Below are positions 16,981-25,643 of a DNA stretch of 64,000 bases, piece after piece. Within the stretch, counting starts at the first letter, position 1. Each line of letters starts with the position of its first letter. The notes beneath the pieces were generated by a model. It ran no database searches and was not told the origin of the DNA. It saw nothing but the letters and a program-made list of their open reading frames with translations. Both the position numbers and the translations under genes were made by a program. The DNA comes from Nocardia acididurans (GTDB lineage Bacteria; Actinomycetota; Actinomycetes; Mycobacteriales; Mycobacteriaceae), in the NCBI RefSeq assembly GCF_016741815.1, contig NZ_JAERRJ010000010.1, positions 186,001 through 250,000 of the forward strand, written 5' to 3'.

Positions 16981-17160
16981 TCAGCGCTGATAAAAGGTCG
17001 GTTCGGCGGTCCATCCGGTGCCGCCGCACACCGAACACCACACCACGTTGTCGTTCACGAACCCCGCGGTGCCGGTGGCGTCGCACATGGAGCAGTACCG
17101 CCACCCCCTGTTCGGGGCATACGTGTCGAAAAGGATATTCAGGAACCCTTGAATCGCCAT
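16981..17160 (-). CDS. 59-aa zinc-finger-like protein
   Basis: Two CXXC pairs of DnaJ-type spacing: CSMCDATGTAG and CSVCGGTGW, about 20 residues apart, with the conserved C-X-X-C-X-X-T-G pattern. Such a module binds one zinc and is found in chaperone cofactors. N-terminal MAIQGFLNILFDTYAPNRGW is amphipathic. The ATG at 17160 is chosen for the match to a short compact domain; an extension of 13 residues upstream is possible. It faces nadC head-on and is followed upstream by the TerB-like gene on the same strand. Confidence 0.65.
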   Translation of the reverse strand: MAIQGFLNILFDTYAPNRGWRYCSMCDATGTAGFVNDNVVWCSVCGGTGWTAEPTFYQR

Positions 17161-17246
17161 GACTGACAGCACCCCTCGCTCGGACGCCAAACGAACCAAG
17201 AGTGCGCCACGAGCAGGGGTAATGTCCAGCGGCTGTTAGAGGGGCT

Positions 17247-17732
17247 TTACAGTCCGAATTCCTGCGGGTCCAGATGCAGCACCTGACAGGCTTCCTTCAC
17301 CGCCGCGATTTCCTGCGCGTCGAAATTGCCGTCGGCATTGCCGATCATGATGCCCATCTGCACGACAGCCCTTGCCTCCGTGGGCTTTCCGGTGGCCTTG
17401 GCGATCTGCTGCATCACATACGCGCGCCCGAACGCGGGATCCATGGTGATGCGATTGCAGTTGTCCTCGAACAGATTTCGCAATTCATCGGTCGGGAAAT
17501 GCTGCAGCACCGGATCCGCGCCGATGAGCTGCGCCACCCGCATGCGCTCGGCCGGATCGATCCCGCCGTCGGCCGCGGCCACCAGCGCGCAGATGCCCAT
17601 GGTGGCGTCCCGGAAGGAGCCGCCGCGCAACTCGTTTCGCTTGGCGAGCAGCTGTTCGCGCCACTTGGGCGCGCTCTCCAGCAACCGGCTGATCGAGGTG
17701 GCATTGGAAATCAGACGGTTGAGGAAAGCCAT
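17247..17732 (-). CDS. TerB-family protein
   Basis: 161 aa. The core is two TerB-like repeats: GICALVAAADGGIDPAERMRVAQLIG and MGIMIGNADGNFDAQEIAAVKEACQVL, each with an acidic loop (AADGGIDPAE, GNADGNFDAQE) that may bind metal. TerB proteins are small acidic helical proteins linked to tellurite and stress responses; a role here is unknown. No signal peptide. It is monocistronic or shares a transcript with the small zinc-finger gene 86 bp downstream. Confidence 0.85.
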   Translation of the reverse strand: MAFLNRLISNATSISRLLESAPKWREQLLAKRNELRGGSFRDATMGICALVAAADGGIDPAERMRVAQLIGADPVLQHFPTDELRNLFEDNCNRITMDPAFGRAYVMQQIAKATGKPTEARAVVQMGIMIGNADGNFDAQEIAAVKEACQVLHLDPQEFGL

Positions 17733-17899
17733 GACACACTCCGACTCGATTTTTCGGACTGACAACCCCCGTGTCCGCGCCCGAACTGTGTTCTGTACGC
17801 CCCGACCCTAACAGCCTGCCGCACGGTAGGTGCGGTGAAATCATTCGGACTAACCGCCCCCCGCCCCGGTGGCGGGCAACGGCCCGCTACCGCCCGTGT

Positions 17900-19078
17900 T
17901 CAGGCCGTGAGCTCCCGCTCGAGCGGCGTGCGGAAGCGGGGGATCGGGCGGATGTCGCCGTACCAGGCCCCCATGCGCGCGGCCTCGGATTCGATGAGCG
18001 CCTTCGCCTCCGCGCCGACGTCCTCCAGCAGCCGCCACACGATCTCGCCGTCGGCCCGCTGCGCCCAGCCGCCGGCGATGCGGCCGTCCAGCCAGATGGT
18101 CGGGCCGACATTGCCATTGCGGTCGAACAGCGCGGGCGCGTGCGGACCGAGATACCAGTCGCGCGACTGCCAGCCCATCGGCGTGGGATCGAGCGCGGGC
18201 AGCAGCGCCGCCCAGGGCTCGGGGGCGGGAACCGGCGCGAGATCGTCGGCGAGCACCAGACCTGTCGTGCCGCCCAGATCCACCTCGGCCACGTCGAGTG
18301 CCGCCAGGGTCTTCTTGACGTCGCCCGCCGTCCAGCCCGTCCACCACTTGATATCGCTCACGGGGGCGGGGCCGAAGGCGTGCAGCCACTGTCGCACCAG
18401 CTCGGCGCGAGCCTGGTCGGCGGGAAGCGCGGGAATGCCGTCCGGCAGCCAGGATTCGATGGGCGACCAGGTGTACTGACTGCTCGACCAGGTGCCGTTC
18501 GGCCGCCCGCGCACGATCAGGCCCTCCGCGCCCATCGCGACGAGCACCCACGTGGTGATGTTCGTCGGCTTCGAATACGGCTTGCCGGGTGCGGCGTCGA
18601 TCTGCGTGCGCAGCCGCGGCACGTCCTTGCTCAACTGCGCGCCGGTGGCACTGCCGCGCGCCAGCAGCGCCGCATGCGTCTCCCGTTCGACATCCGCCCA
18701 CCAGGCCCGGATATCGCCCTCGATGACCCCGGCCTGTTCGACGTAGCGCCCGTAGGTCTTTCGCTGCTTGTCGGCCAGCGCGTCGGCGCAGGACGCCTGC
18801 AGCGCCGGAACCAGTTCGATGGGTGCGACGAACATGGTGCGCCGCATGGCCAGCATGCGCAGCAGTGTCCGATCCTCGTACAGCGCCTTCTCGATATGCC
18901 CCGGTTCGACCGTGTGGCTGCGCGCGGCCACCGACAGATACACCGTGGCCGGGTCGGTGGCGTGCAACACCACCAGCGAGCGCGCGATCTCGCTCACCTC
19001 GTCGGTGCGCACCCCCGGCGCGAGCCGATGCCGCACCCCCAGCCGTGCCCGCCGCTCGGCCACATCCATCGAACGCAT
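17900..19078 (-). CDS. Winged-helix DNA-binding domain protein (HTH_42 family)
   Basis: 392 aa. Matches the YcaQ-related winged-helix family (DUF1006/HTH_42): RHRLAPGVRTDEVSEIARSLVVLHATDPATVYLSVAAR at the N-terminus, RTMFVAP, WWTGWTAGDVKKTLAALDVAEVDLGG, and the C-terminal YLGPHAPALFDRNGNVGPTIWLDGRIAGGW. Related YcaQ/AlkX-type proteins include DNA glycosylases that unhook interstrand crosslinks, but most actinobacterial members are untested. A TAGTAT box 6 nt before the ATG indicates a leaderless transcript. It does not appear to be in an operon with the FtsX gene upstream. Confidence 0.8.
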   Translation of the reverse strand: MRSMDVAERRARLGVRHRLAPGVRTDEVSEIARSLVVLHATDPATVYLSVAARSHTVEPGHIEKALYEDRTLLRMLAMRRTMFVAPIELVPALQASCADALADKQRKTYGRYVEQAGVIEGDIRAWWADVERETHAALLARGSATGAQLSKDVPRLRTQIDAAPGKPYSKPTNITTWVLVAMGAEGLIVRGRPNGTWSSSQYTWSPIESWLPDGIPALPADQARAELVRQWLHAFGPAPVSDIKWWTGWTAGDVKKTLAALDVAEVDLGGTTGLVLADDLAPVPAPEPWAALLPALDPTPMGWQSRDWYLGPHAPALFDRNGNVGPTIWLDGRIAGGWAQRADGEIVWRLLEDVGAEAKALIESEAARMGAWYGDIRPIPRFRTPLERELTA

Positions 19079-19154
19079 GCGCGAATACTACTCAGAACGG
19101 CACCGTGCTGTCGTCAGGGTCCCGCCCCCGTCCTCGGTTGCCCGTCGCCGCGGT

Positions 19155-21644
19155 TCAGTCCGCGCTCACCGCGTCCACGATATTCAGCCGGGCGGCCCGC
19201 AGCGCCGGGGGAATCGAGCCGAGCAGGCTCAAAACCAATGCGGCGGCGGAGAATACGGCCAGCAGCGGTCCGGGGCGCGGGACGATGTCGATGCCCAGCA
19301 TGTCGGTGGCCAGCAGTCCGTACACGAATTCGTTGATCAGCCCGAACACCGCGCCCAGCGCCGCGCCGACCAGGCCGATTCCGGCCGCCTCCACCAGGAT
19401 CATGCGCAGCGCGAACCTGCGGGTGGAACCCACCGCGCGCAGGATGCCCAATTCGCGCCGCCGCTCCAGCAGCGCCAGCATGAGCGTGTTCAGCAGTGCG
19501 ATGGCCGCGATGAACGAGACGATCACCATCATGGCGCGCGCCAGCGCCATACTCTGCTTGATCGAGGCGCTGATGCCGTCCAGCGCGTCCTGCCCGGTGT
19601 AGACGAACAGTCCGGGCGGCAACGCCTGCAGCAGATCCGCCCGCAGCCGCGCGATATCCGTGCCGGGCGCGGCGTCGATCTGCAGCGAGGTGGAGCCGCA
19701 CCGGTCGAACCACTCCCGCATCTGCGCCAGACTCATGGTGACGGTGCCGCCCAGCACCGAGAAGTACGGCACCGTGGTGATCACCTCGGCTCGCTGTTCC
19801 CCCGAGGGCGTCTGCACGGTGATCCGGTCGCCGGGTGAAACCCCCAGCGTGCGGGCGAAATCCCGGGACAGCACCACACCCTCGCCCGCCACGACCCGCC
19901 GCGCCGACTCCGCGTCCAGCGCCCGGTACATCGAATAGTTGCTCTGCGAATCCACCCCGTAGACAAGGGCTTTGGTGCCGCTGAAGGTGGCGAACGCCAT
20001 CTGCCCCTCGGCCACCCGCGCGACTCCCGGTACAGCGGCGGCCTTTTCGAGCGCGTCCGGCGGCAGCAGTTCGGTGGGCGTCATGGTCTGCGGGGAGGTC
20101 GCCACCCACAGATCGTTGTCGGCCAGGCTCGCGAAGGTGTCACGCGCACCGCGCACCGCGTCCTCGTTGGAGGCGGTGATGGTCACCGTCATCCCCACCG
20201 CGATGGTGACGGTCATGAGCGTCGCCCACACCCGGCGCGGCGCGCGGTCGATATTCACCGCCGCCAGCACCCCCGCCGGGCCGAACCGGCGGGTCACCGC
20301 GGCGGCCGCGCCCACCAGCCACCTGGCGGCCACGAACGCCAGGCAGATCTGCGCGCCGAGCACGAAGCCCAGCGCCACAGCCGAATACAGGCCCAGATGC
20401 GCCCGGATGATCACCGTCGCGCCGAGCAGCAGCACCACCGCCGTCACCGCGGCGGTCACCTGCAACCCGCGCGAGACCTGGTCGGCGCGCCCCACGCCCA
20501 CGGGTGCGAGCGCCTCCACCGGCGCGACCCGGTACACCTGCCGCGCCGCCACCGCCGACGCCCCGACGCAGGTCACCGCGGACAGCGTGATCGCCAGCGG
20601 CACAGCGTATCCGGGCAGCAGATACGCCATCCGGGCATCGACCATCTGGGTGACCGCGGGCGGCAGCCCCTGAACCGCCAACCGCCCCACCTCGATCCCG
20701 AGCAGCGCGCCGACCGTCCCGCCCGCCACGCCCAGCAGCATCGATTCGGCCAGCACGTCGCGCACCACGGTCTGTTTGCGCCCGCCGATGGCGCGCAGCA
20801 TGGAGATCACCGAACGGCGTTGCGCCAGCGCCATACTCATGACGTTGTAGACCAGGAACGCCGAGACCGCGAGCGCCACCGTGGCGCTCATGATCGACAT
20901 GAACCGCATCATCATGATCGCGTTGCCGCCGGACCCGGCCCGCGCGCTCGGCGGGGCCACCAGCGCCCGCCCGGCCACCGCCGTGGTGATCGCGGATTGC
21001 AGCCGCCCGCGATCGGTTCCCTCGGCGGCGACGATGAGCACCGAATCCAGCTGCCCGGTGCGCCCGGTGATCCGCTGCGCCAGACCCAGGGGAGCCAGCA
21101 CGTAGTGCCCGCCGTTGAGCCGGGCCGCGCGCTCGTCGTCCAGTACGCCCGCCACGGTGACCCGCACCCGGCCCAGCTGGAACTCCTCGCCCGGCACCCG
21201 GCCCAGGCCCGGACCCACCAGCACCCCGTCCCGCACCGACAGCAGCGCCGCCGCCGCGTCGCCCTGCGTGGCGCTGCGCATATCGCTGTCCAGCGCGGCG
21301 GCGGCCGCGTCCGTGCCGAGGATCAGCAGCCGGTCCCGGCCCTGGCCGACGATGGTGCGCAGCATCGGCACCGCGGCCGCCACCCCGGGCACGGCCGCCA
21401 CCTCGGCGCGCACCGCCTCCGGGAATCCGGAATCGGTGACGCCCGAGACCTCCAGTTCGGCGTTCCCGGCCAGCCCGGCGGTGAGCCGGTCGATCGATCC
21501 GGTCAGCGATCCCGACAGCCCGAGCACCGCGACCGTCAGCGCCGCGGCCACCGCCACCACCACCGTGGTCGCCGCCGTCCGCCCCCAGTGCGTCGCGAAC
21601 TCACGAACCGTGAACAGCCGCAATCGATCCAACAACGCGATCAT
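19155..21644 (-). CDS. FtsX/MacB-type ABC transporter permease
   Basis: 829 aa, a double FtsX-like permease. The N-terminal membrane anchor (residues about 15-40) is followed by a large extracytoplasmic domain, three to four transmembrane helices around residues 250-440, another periplasmic region, and a C-terminal FtsX domain with LLERRRELGILRAVGSTRRFALRMILVEA. These permeases act with a LolD-like ATPase on lipids, lipoproteins or peptides. No ATPase gene is adjacent on either side, so it is orphaned here. A TAGCCT box 6 nt before the ATG suggests a leaderless message. Confidence 0.9.
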   Translation of the reverse strand: MIALLDRLRLFTVREFATHWGRTAATTVVVAVAAALTVAVLGLSGSLTGSIDRLTAGLAGNAELEVSGVTDSGFPEAVRAEVAAVPGVAAAVPMLRTIVGQGRDRLLILGTDAAAAALDSDMRSATQGDAAAALLSVRDGVLVGPGLGRVPGEEFQLGRVRVTVAGVLDDERAARLNGGHYVLAPLGLAQRITGRTGQLDSVLIVAAEGTDRGRLQSAITTAVAGRALVAPPSARAGSGGNAIMMMRFMSIMSATVALAVSAFLVYNVMSMALAQRRSVISMLRAIGGRKQTVVRDVLAESMLLGVAGGTVGALLGIEVGRLAVQGLPPAVTQMVDARMAYLLPGYAVPLAITLSAVTCVGASAVAARQVYRVAPVEALAPVGVGRADQVSRGLQVTAAVTAVVLLLGATVIIRAHLGLYSAVALGFVLGAQICLAFVAARWLVGAAAAVTRRFGPAGVLAAVNIDRAPRRVWATLMTVTIAVGMTVTITASNEDAVRGARDTFASLADNDLWVATSPQTMTPTELLPPDALEKAAAVPGVARVAEGQMAFATFSGTKALVYGVDSQSNYSMYRALDAESARRVVAGEGVVLSRDFARTLGVSPGDRITVQTPSGEQRAEVITTVPYFSVLGGTVTMSLAQMREWFDRCGSTSLQIDAAPGTDIARLRADLLQALPPGLFVYTGQDALDGISASIKQSMALARAMMVIVSFIAAIALLNTLMLALLERRRELGILRAVGSTRRFALRMILVEAAGIGLVGAALGAVFGLINEFVYGLLATDMLGIDIVPRPGPLLAVFSAAALVLSLLGSIPPALRAARLNIVDAVSAD

Positions 21645-21753
21645 GAATCGAGGCTATGTGTCCGGGACAGCGCGCGTCCCCGGTTTCCGAGCGCAGTGAC
21701 GAGCGCTACCCTCGGCGGGGGGAGATCGGTTCGGCGAGATGGGGTGGCACGCA

Positions 21754-22698
21754 ATGAAGGTCGTGGTGGCGGGAGCAACCGGAGCGATCGGGCGGCCGCT
21801 GGTCGCGGCGCTGCGGCAATCCGGGCATCAGGTGTACGCGCTCACTCGCGGCGGGCGCAGTGCGGAACTGGCACGCGCGCTGGGCGCGACGCCGGTGCTC
21901 GCCAATGTCCTCGAACGTGAGAGCCTGCTGCGGGCAGTAGCGGGATTCTCCGCCGACGCGGTCATTCACGAGCTCACCGCGTACAGGTACTCGCCGCCCA
22001 CGCACTACCGGAGCCCGGGGCTGGCCCGCACGAACGCCCTGCGCACCACGGGCAGCCGCAACCTGGTGGAGTTCGCTGAAAAGGCCGGGGCGACACGCTA
22101 TCTCACCCAGTCCCTGATCCTCGGCTACGGCATTCGCGACCACGGGCCGGAACCGCTCACCGAACTCGACCCGTTCGGCCGCGCCCAGGGCGATGTCAAC
22201 GATCCCATCCTTTCGGTTCTGTACGAGGCCGAGGAATGGGCCTGGCGGGCCTCGGATATCGACGGAATCGCCCTGCGCTACGGCATCTTCTACGGCCCGG
22301 GAGCCTCCGACCTGTACGCCCGGATGCTGAAGGCGCGGGTGTTCCCGCTGCCGAACACCGGCACCGGACATATCGGTTTCGTCCATATCGAGGACGCCGC
22401 GGCGGCCACTGTCGCCGCACTCGAAAACGGCCGCGCCGGACAGGCTTACAACATCGTCGACGACGAATCCATCACGTGGGACACCATGTTCGACGCCACG
22501 GCCGCCGCGATCGGCGCCGCCCGCCCGCTGCGGGTGCCCGCGCGCGTGCTGCGACTCGGAACGCCGCTGGCCGCCGCCCAGATGCTCGATATGTCCATGC
22601 GCGTCGCCAATGCCAAGGCGCGCACCGAACTCGGCTGGAAACCCCGGTACCCCACCTATCGGGAGGGCCTCGCCACCCTGGCCGCCGCACCGCGCTGA
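21754..22698 (+). CDS. NAD(P)-dependent epimerase/dehydratase family protein
   Basis: 314 aa, extended short-chain dehydrogenase family. The Rossmann glycine motif is VVAGATGAIGRPL at the N-terminus; later TGSRNLVEFAEKAGATRYL, the ALRYGIFYGPG segment, and FVHIEDAAAATVAALENGRAGQAYNIVDDESITW are typical. The catalytic YxxxK is not obvious, so it may be an atypical, NmrA-like or sensor member. The ATG at 21754 is preferred over 21739 since the Rossmann strand begins there. Substrate unknown. A TACCCT box lies near 21707. Confidence 0.85.
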   Translation: MKVVVAGATGAIGRPLVAALRQSGHQVYALTRGGRSAELARALGATPVLANVLERESLLRAVAGFSADAVIHELTAYRYSPPTHYRSPGLARTNALRTTGSRNLVEFAEKAGATRYLTQSLILGYGIRDHGPEPLTELDPFGRAQGDVNDPILSVLYEAEEWAWRASDIDGIALRYGIFYGPGASDLYARMLKARVFPLPNTGTGHIGFVHIEDAAAATVAALENGRAGQAYNIVDDESITWDTMFDATAAAIGAARPLRVPARVLRLGTPLAAAQMLDMSMRVANAKARTELGWKPRYPTYREGLATLAAAPR

Positions 22699-22719
22699 TC
22701 AGCGGGCATCCTGAAGCAG

Positions 22720-22755
22720 GGAACAGTTTCGCCCGGAACCGGAACAGTTTCGCCC
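22720..22755. repeat. Two direct repeats of a 15-mer upstream of nat
   Basis: GGAACAGTTTCGCCC occurs at 22720-22734 and again at 22741-22755, 21 bp apart, i.e. two turns of DNA on the same face. They lie 67-102 bp before the nat start and look like a tandem regulator site. No regulator can be named. Confidence 0.7.
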
Positions 22756-22821
22756 CGGCCCGGGTTGGCCTGAGGCGACGACCCGATCAGCGGGGCGAGC
22801 CCGATCAGCAGGAGGTACGCG

Positions 22822-23736
22822 ATGACGACACCGGTGGACCCGTCCTACGCCTGGAACGGCGAGGATCTGGACCTGGACGCGTACCTGTCCCGGATCGGCT
22901 TCACCGGCGAGCGCACCCCCACCCTGGCCACCCTGCGCGCCCTGCAGTACGCGCACACCACCGGCCTGCCGTTCGAGAATCTGGAGATCCTGCTCGGACG
23001 CGGCATTCCGCTCGATCTGGAATCCTTGCAGGACAAGATGATCCGCCGTCGGCGCGGCGGCTACTGCTACGAGAACGTGGGCCTGTTCGCCGCCGCGCTG
23101 GAACGTCTCGGCTTCGGCGTGACCGGACTGGCCGGCCGGGTCAGCATGGGCGCCACCGGTTTGCGGCCCGCCACACACGCCGTCCTGCGCGTCACCACGT
23201 CCGACGACGACCGGGCCTGGCTGTGCGACGTCGGTTTCGGCGCGGGCCCGCTGGAACCCATCGAGCTCACTCCCGATCGCGGCGAATTCGCGCTCGGCGC
23301 ATGGCGTTACCGGCTCGAGCGCGGCACCGGCGACCTCGGTGTCGAGCAGTGGACGCTGTACCAGTTCGGCCGCGACGGCTGGATCGACCGGCACACCGTC
23401 CCGATGACCCCGCAGTACCGCATCGACTACGCGGTCGGGAACCACTTCGTATCCACCTCGCCGCGTTCGCCGTTCACCATGCGGCCGTTCGTGCAGCGGT
23501 TCCTGCCGGAGGTGCATCACGTGCTCGACGGCACCACCTGGACCGTCGAATTCCCGGACGGCAGCAGCGAGATTCGGGAGCTGGAGGCGGCGGAACTGCC
23601 GAAGGTGCTCTCGGAGGTGTTCGATATCGACCTGGACGAGGCCGACGCGGCGGTGCTGGCGCGCGGTGAGTGGCCCGCGGCACACGCGGGCGACGGTGTG
23701 GAAACCGACGCGTCGGCATCTAGCGAAGAAGACTGA
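22822..23736 (+). CDS. nat: Arylamine N-acetyltransferase
   Basis: Acetyl-CoA-dependent N-acetylation of arylamines and hydrazines by a Cys-His-Asp triad. 304 aa. The catalytic cysteine is in RRGGYCYENVGLF near residue 82, the histidine in ATHAVLRV near residue 118, and the aspartate in CDVGFGAGPLEP. The N-terminal YLSRIGFTGERTPTLATLRALQYAHTTGLPFENLEILLG is diagnostic. In mycobacteria NAT is linked to sterol catabolism and isoniazid acetylation, but none of that context is visible here. GGAGG 8 nt before the ATG supports the start. The C-terminal 25 residues are acidic and likely disordered. Confidence 0.93.
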   Translation: MTTPVDPSYAWNGEDLDLDAYLSRIGFTGERTPTLATLRALQYAHTTGLPFENLEILLGRGIPLDLESLQDKMIRRRRGGYCYENVGLFAAALERLGFGVTGLAGRVSMGATGLRPATHAVLRVTTSDDDRAWLCDVGFGAGPLEPIELTPDRGEFALGAWRYRLERGTGDLGVEQWTLYQFGRDGWIDRHTVPMTPQYRIDYAVGNHFVSTSPRSPFTMRPFVQRFLPEVHHVLDGTTWTVEFPDGSSEIRELEAAELPKVLSEVFDIDLDEADAAVLARGEWPAAHAGDGVETDASASSEED

Positions 23737-23789
23737 TGGGTATGTTTGCTGGCGGGTGAGGGTCGCTGACCAGCAAATATCTGTCAGCT

Positions 23790-23849
23790 GTCACATCAAG
23801 GTCACACGGCTGCGGTCCAGATCTCACCGAGATCTCGCTCATATCTCAC
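23790..23849. promoter_or_regulatory. Phased direct repeats upstream of the Ser/Thr kinase gene
   Basis: Two GTCACA units (23790-23795 and 23801-23806) are exactly 11 bp apart, and three ATCTCAC/ATCTCGC heptamers (23821, 23832, 23843) follow, also at 11 bp. OmpR-family regulators such as PhoP and MtrA bind pairs with this spacing. A TACACT -10 box lies at 23880-23885. Which regulator binds is inference. Confidence 0.6.
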
Positions 23850-23965
23850 GCTGACGTCGGCGCGACGCCCGGAGCCCGCTACACTCGTGCGGGGAAACAC
23901 GCGGGCAACCGCCTATTCACAGTCGTCTCGGAGAACTTCGGAGTAGTGCCATCGAAACCGGCCAA

Positions 23966-25567
23966 GTGATCGCAGGGCATTACCGCCTGGTCGAACGGAT
24001 TGGTAGCGGCGGCACAGGTGTCGTCTGGCGAGCCGTCGATGAACGGCTCGAACGTTCCGTGGCGATCAAGCAGATCCTCACCCAGCCGAGCCTGTCGCCG
24101 GCCGACAAGGACATCGTCCGTCAGCGCGCAGCACGAGAGGCGCGCAATGCCGCGCGCTTCCAGCACCCCAATGCCATCGTCGTGTTCGACATCACCGAAC
24201 ACGAGGGCGACCCGTGCCTGGTGATGGAGTACCTGCCCTCGCAGAGCCTCGCCGTAGTGCTCTCCGCGCAGGGCACGCTCCCGCTGCCGCAGGTCGCGCG
24301 CATCGGCGAACAGACCGCCTCGGCGCTCATCGCCGCGCACCGCGCGGGCATCGTGCACCGCGATGTCAAGCCGGGCAACATCCTGCTCGGCGACAACGGC
24401 GCGGTGAAGATCACCGACTTCGGCATCGCCAAGTCCAAGGGTGACGTCACGCTCACGGCCACCGGCCTCATCTCCGGCACCGCCGCCTACCTCGCCCCCG
24501 AGGTCGCGCGCGGCGCCGAGCCGAGCCCGGCCGCGGATGTGTTCGCCCTGGGCGCCACCCTCTTCCACGCGTTGGAGGGCGAGCCGCCCTACGGCACCAA
24601 CCCGAACCCGCTGGCCCTGCTGTACGCGGCCGCCAACGGCCAGATCAGCGAACCCCGCAATGCGGGCCCGCTCTCGGATCTGCTGCTCGGCCTGCTCGCC
24701 TTCGAACCCGAAGACCGCCCGAGCATGTACGACGTCCGCGACGCCATGGCCGAATTCGCCGAGGTCGGCCCGGATGCCGAGGCCACCCGCGTGATGGCGC
24801 ACCGCCGCTCGAACGGCCCGCGCACCCCGCAGCCCGTTCCGCAGCGCCCGGCCCCGCCGCCGCGTCCGGTCACCCGGCAGATGGAACGCCGCCCCTCGCA
24901 GAACGCCGACATCCCCACCGGCGCCATGAGCGCGGCCATGCTCGAGACCCCGCCGCCGCAGCGTCCGGCCGGTGGCCCGCCCACCCGCTCGCACGCCGCC
25001 GTCCCGGACCACTACGACGACGAACCCGCCCCGCCCAAGCGCAAGTTCATCTGGATCGCCGTCGCCGCCGTGGTGGCCGTCGTCGCCGGTGTCGCCATCG
25101 CGCTGTCGGCCTCCAACGGCTCGGATGATCAAGGCGCACAGGGCGGTACGACCACGTCCTCGTCCACCGGCTCCACCTCGACCACCAAGGGCAATCAGTC
25201 CGCTCTCGGCTCGACCAAGAGCGTCGGCGACGCGGATGTGCTGGGCGCCGCCAATATGATCGACAGCGATTTCTACGGGCAGCTGGTGAATCTCAACTTC
25301 TCCGCCGCCTGGGATCGGCTGACCCCGGCCGCGCAGAAGGTGTACGGCAGCGAGCAGGCGTTCGCGGACTACTGGAAGAACAACCGCATCACCGGCTACA
25401 GCACCATCGGTGGCGCGCGCGGCTCCGGGACCACCACGAATTCCGATGGCTCCGTGGACATGATGATCGGCAGCGTCACCACCGGCTCGCAGTCCAAGAG
25501 CAATATCCAACTGCGCGTGGTGAACTCGGCCGGCGGCCTGCTCATCGACAGCGACACCCAGCTCTGA
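23966..25567 (+). CDS. Transmembrane Ser/Thr protein kinase (Hanks type)
   Basis: 533 aa. Cytosolic kinase domain residues about 6-265: glycine loop GSGGTGVVW, VAIK lysine, HRDVKPGN catalytic loop, DFGIAK, and APE. A proline/arginine-rich linker leads to one transmembrane helix (residues about 355-378) and an extracellular domain after a Ser/Thr-rich spacer; the last 110 residues resemble a sensor-like fold with DFYGQLVNLNFSAAWDRLTPAAQKVYGS. It phosphorylates unknown targets in response to an envelope signal. The GTG at 23966 has no clear ribosome site; it overlaps the stop of a short upstream frame (23946-23969), so coupling is possible. A strong hairpin follows the gene. Confidence 0.92.
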   Translation: MIAGHYRLVERIGSGGTGVVWRAVDERLERSVAIKQILTQPSLSPADKDIVRQRAAREARNAARFQHPNAIVVFDITEHEGDPCLVMEYLPSQSLAVVLSAQGTLPLPQVARIGEQTASALIAAHRAGIVHRDVKPGNILLGDNGAVKITDFGIAKSKGDVTLTATGLISGTAAYLAPEVARGAEPSPAADVFALGATLFHALEGEPPYGTNPNPLALLYAAANGQISEPRNAGPLSDLLLGLLAFEPEDRPSMYDVRDAMAEFAEVGPDAEATRVMAHRRSNGPRTPQPVPQRPAPPPRPVTRQMERRPSQNADIPTGAMSAAMLETPPPQRPAGGPPTRSHAAVPDHYDDEPAPPKRKFIWIAVAAVVAVVAGVAIALSASNGSDDQGAQGGTTTSSSTGSTSTTKGNQSALGSTKSVGDADVLGAANMIDSDFYGQLVNLNFSAAWDRLTPAAQKVYGSEQAFADYWKNNRITGYSTIGGARGSGTTTNSDGSVDMMIGSVTTGSQSKSNIQLRVVNSAGGLLIDSDTQL

Positions 25568-25580
25568 GCCGCAACGGTTT

Positions 25581-25619
25581 TCGTCCCCGGTAGATGCGCG
25601 ATCGCATCTACCGGGACGA
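25581..25619 (+). terminator. Hairpin downstream of the kinase gene
   Basis: Perfect 10-bp arms GGTAGATGCG and CGCATCTACC with a 4-nt loop, extended by three G-C pairs and, past one bulged base, four more pairs. It begins 14 bp after the kinase stop and has no U-run, as is common in actinobacteria. Confidence 0.75.
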
Positions 25620-25643
25620 CCCCGGCGATGGTTAGCTGTTGGT

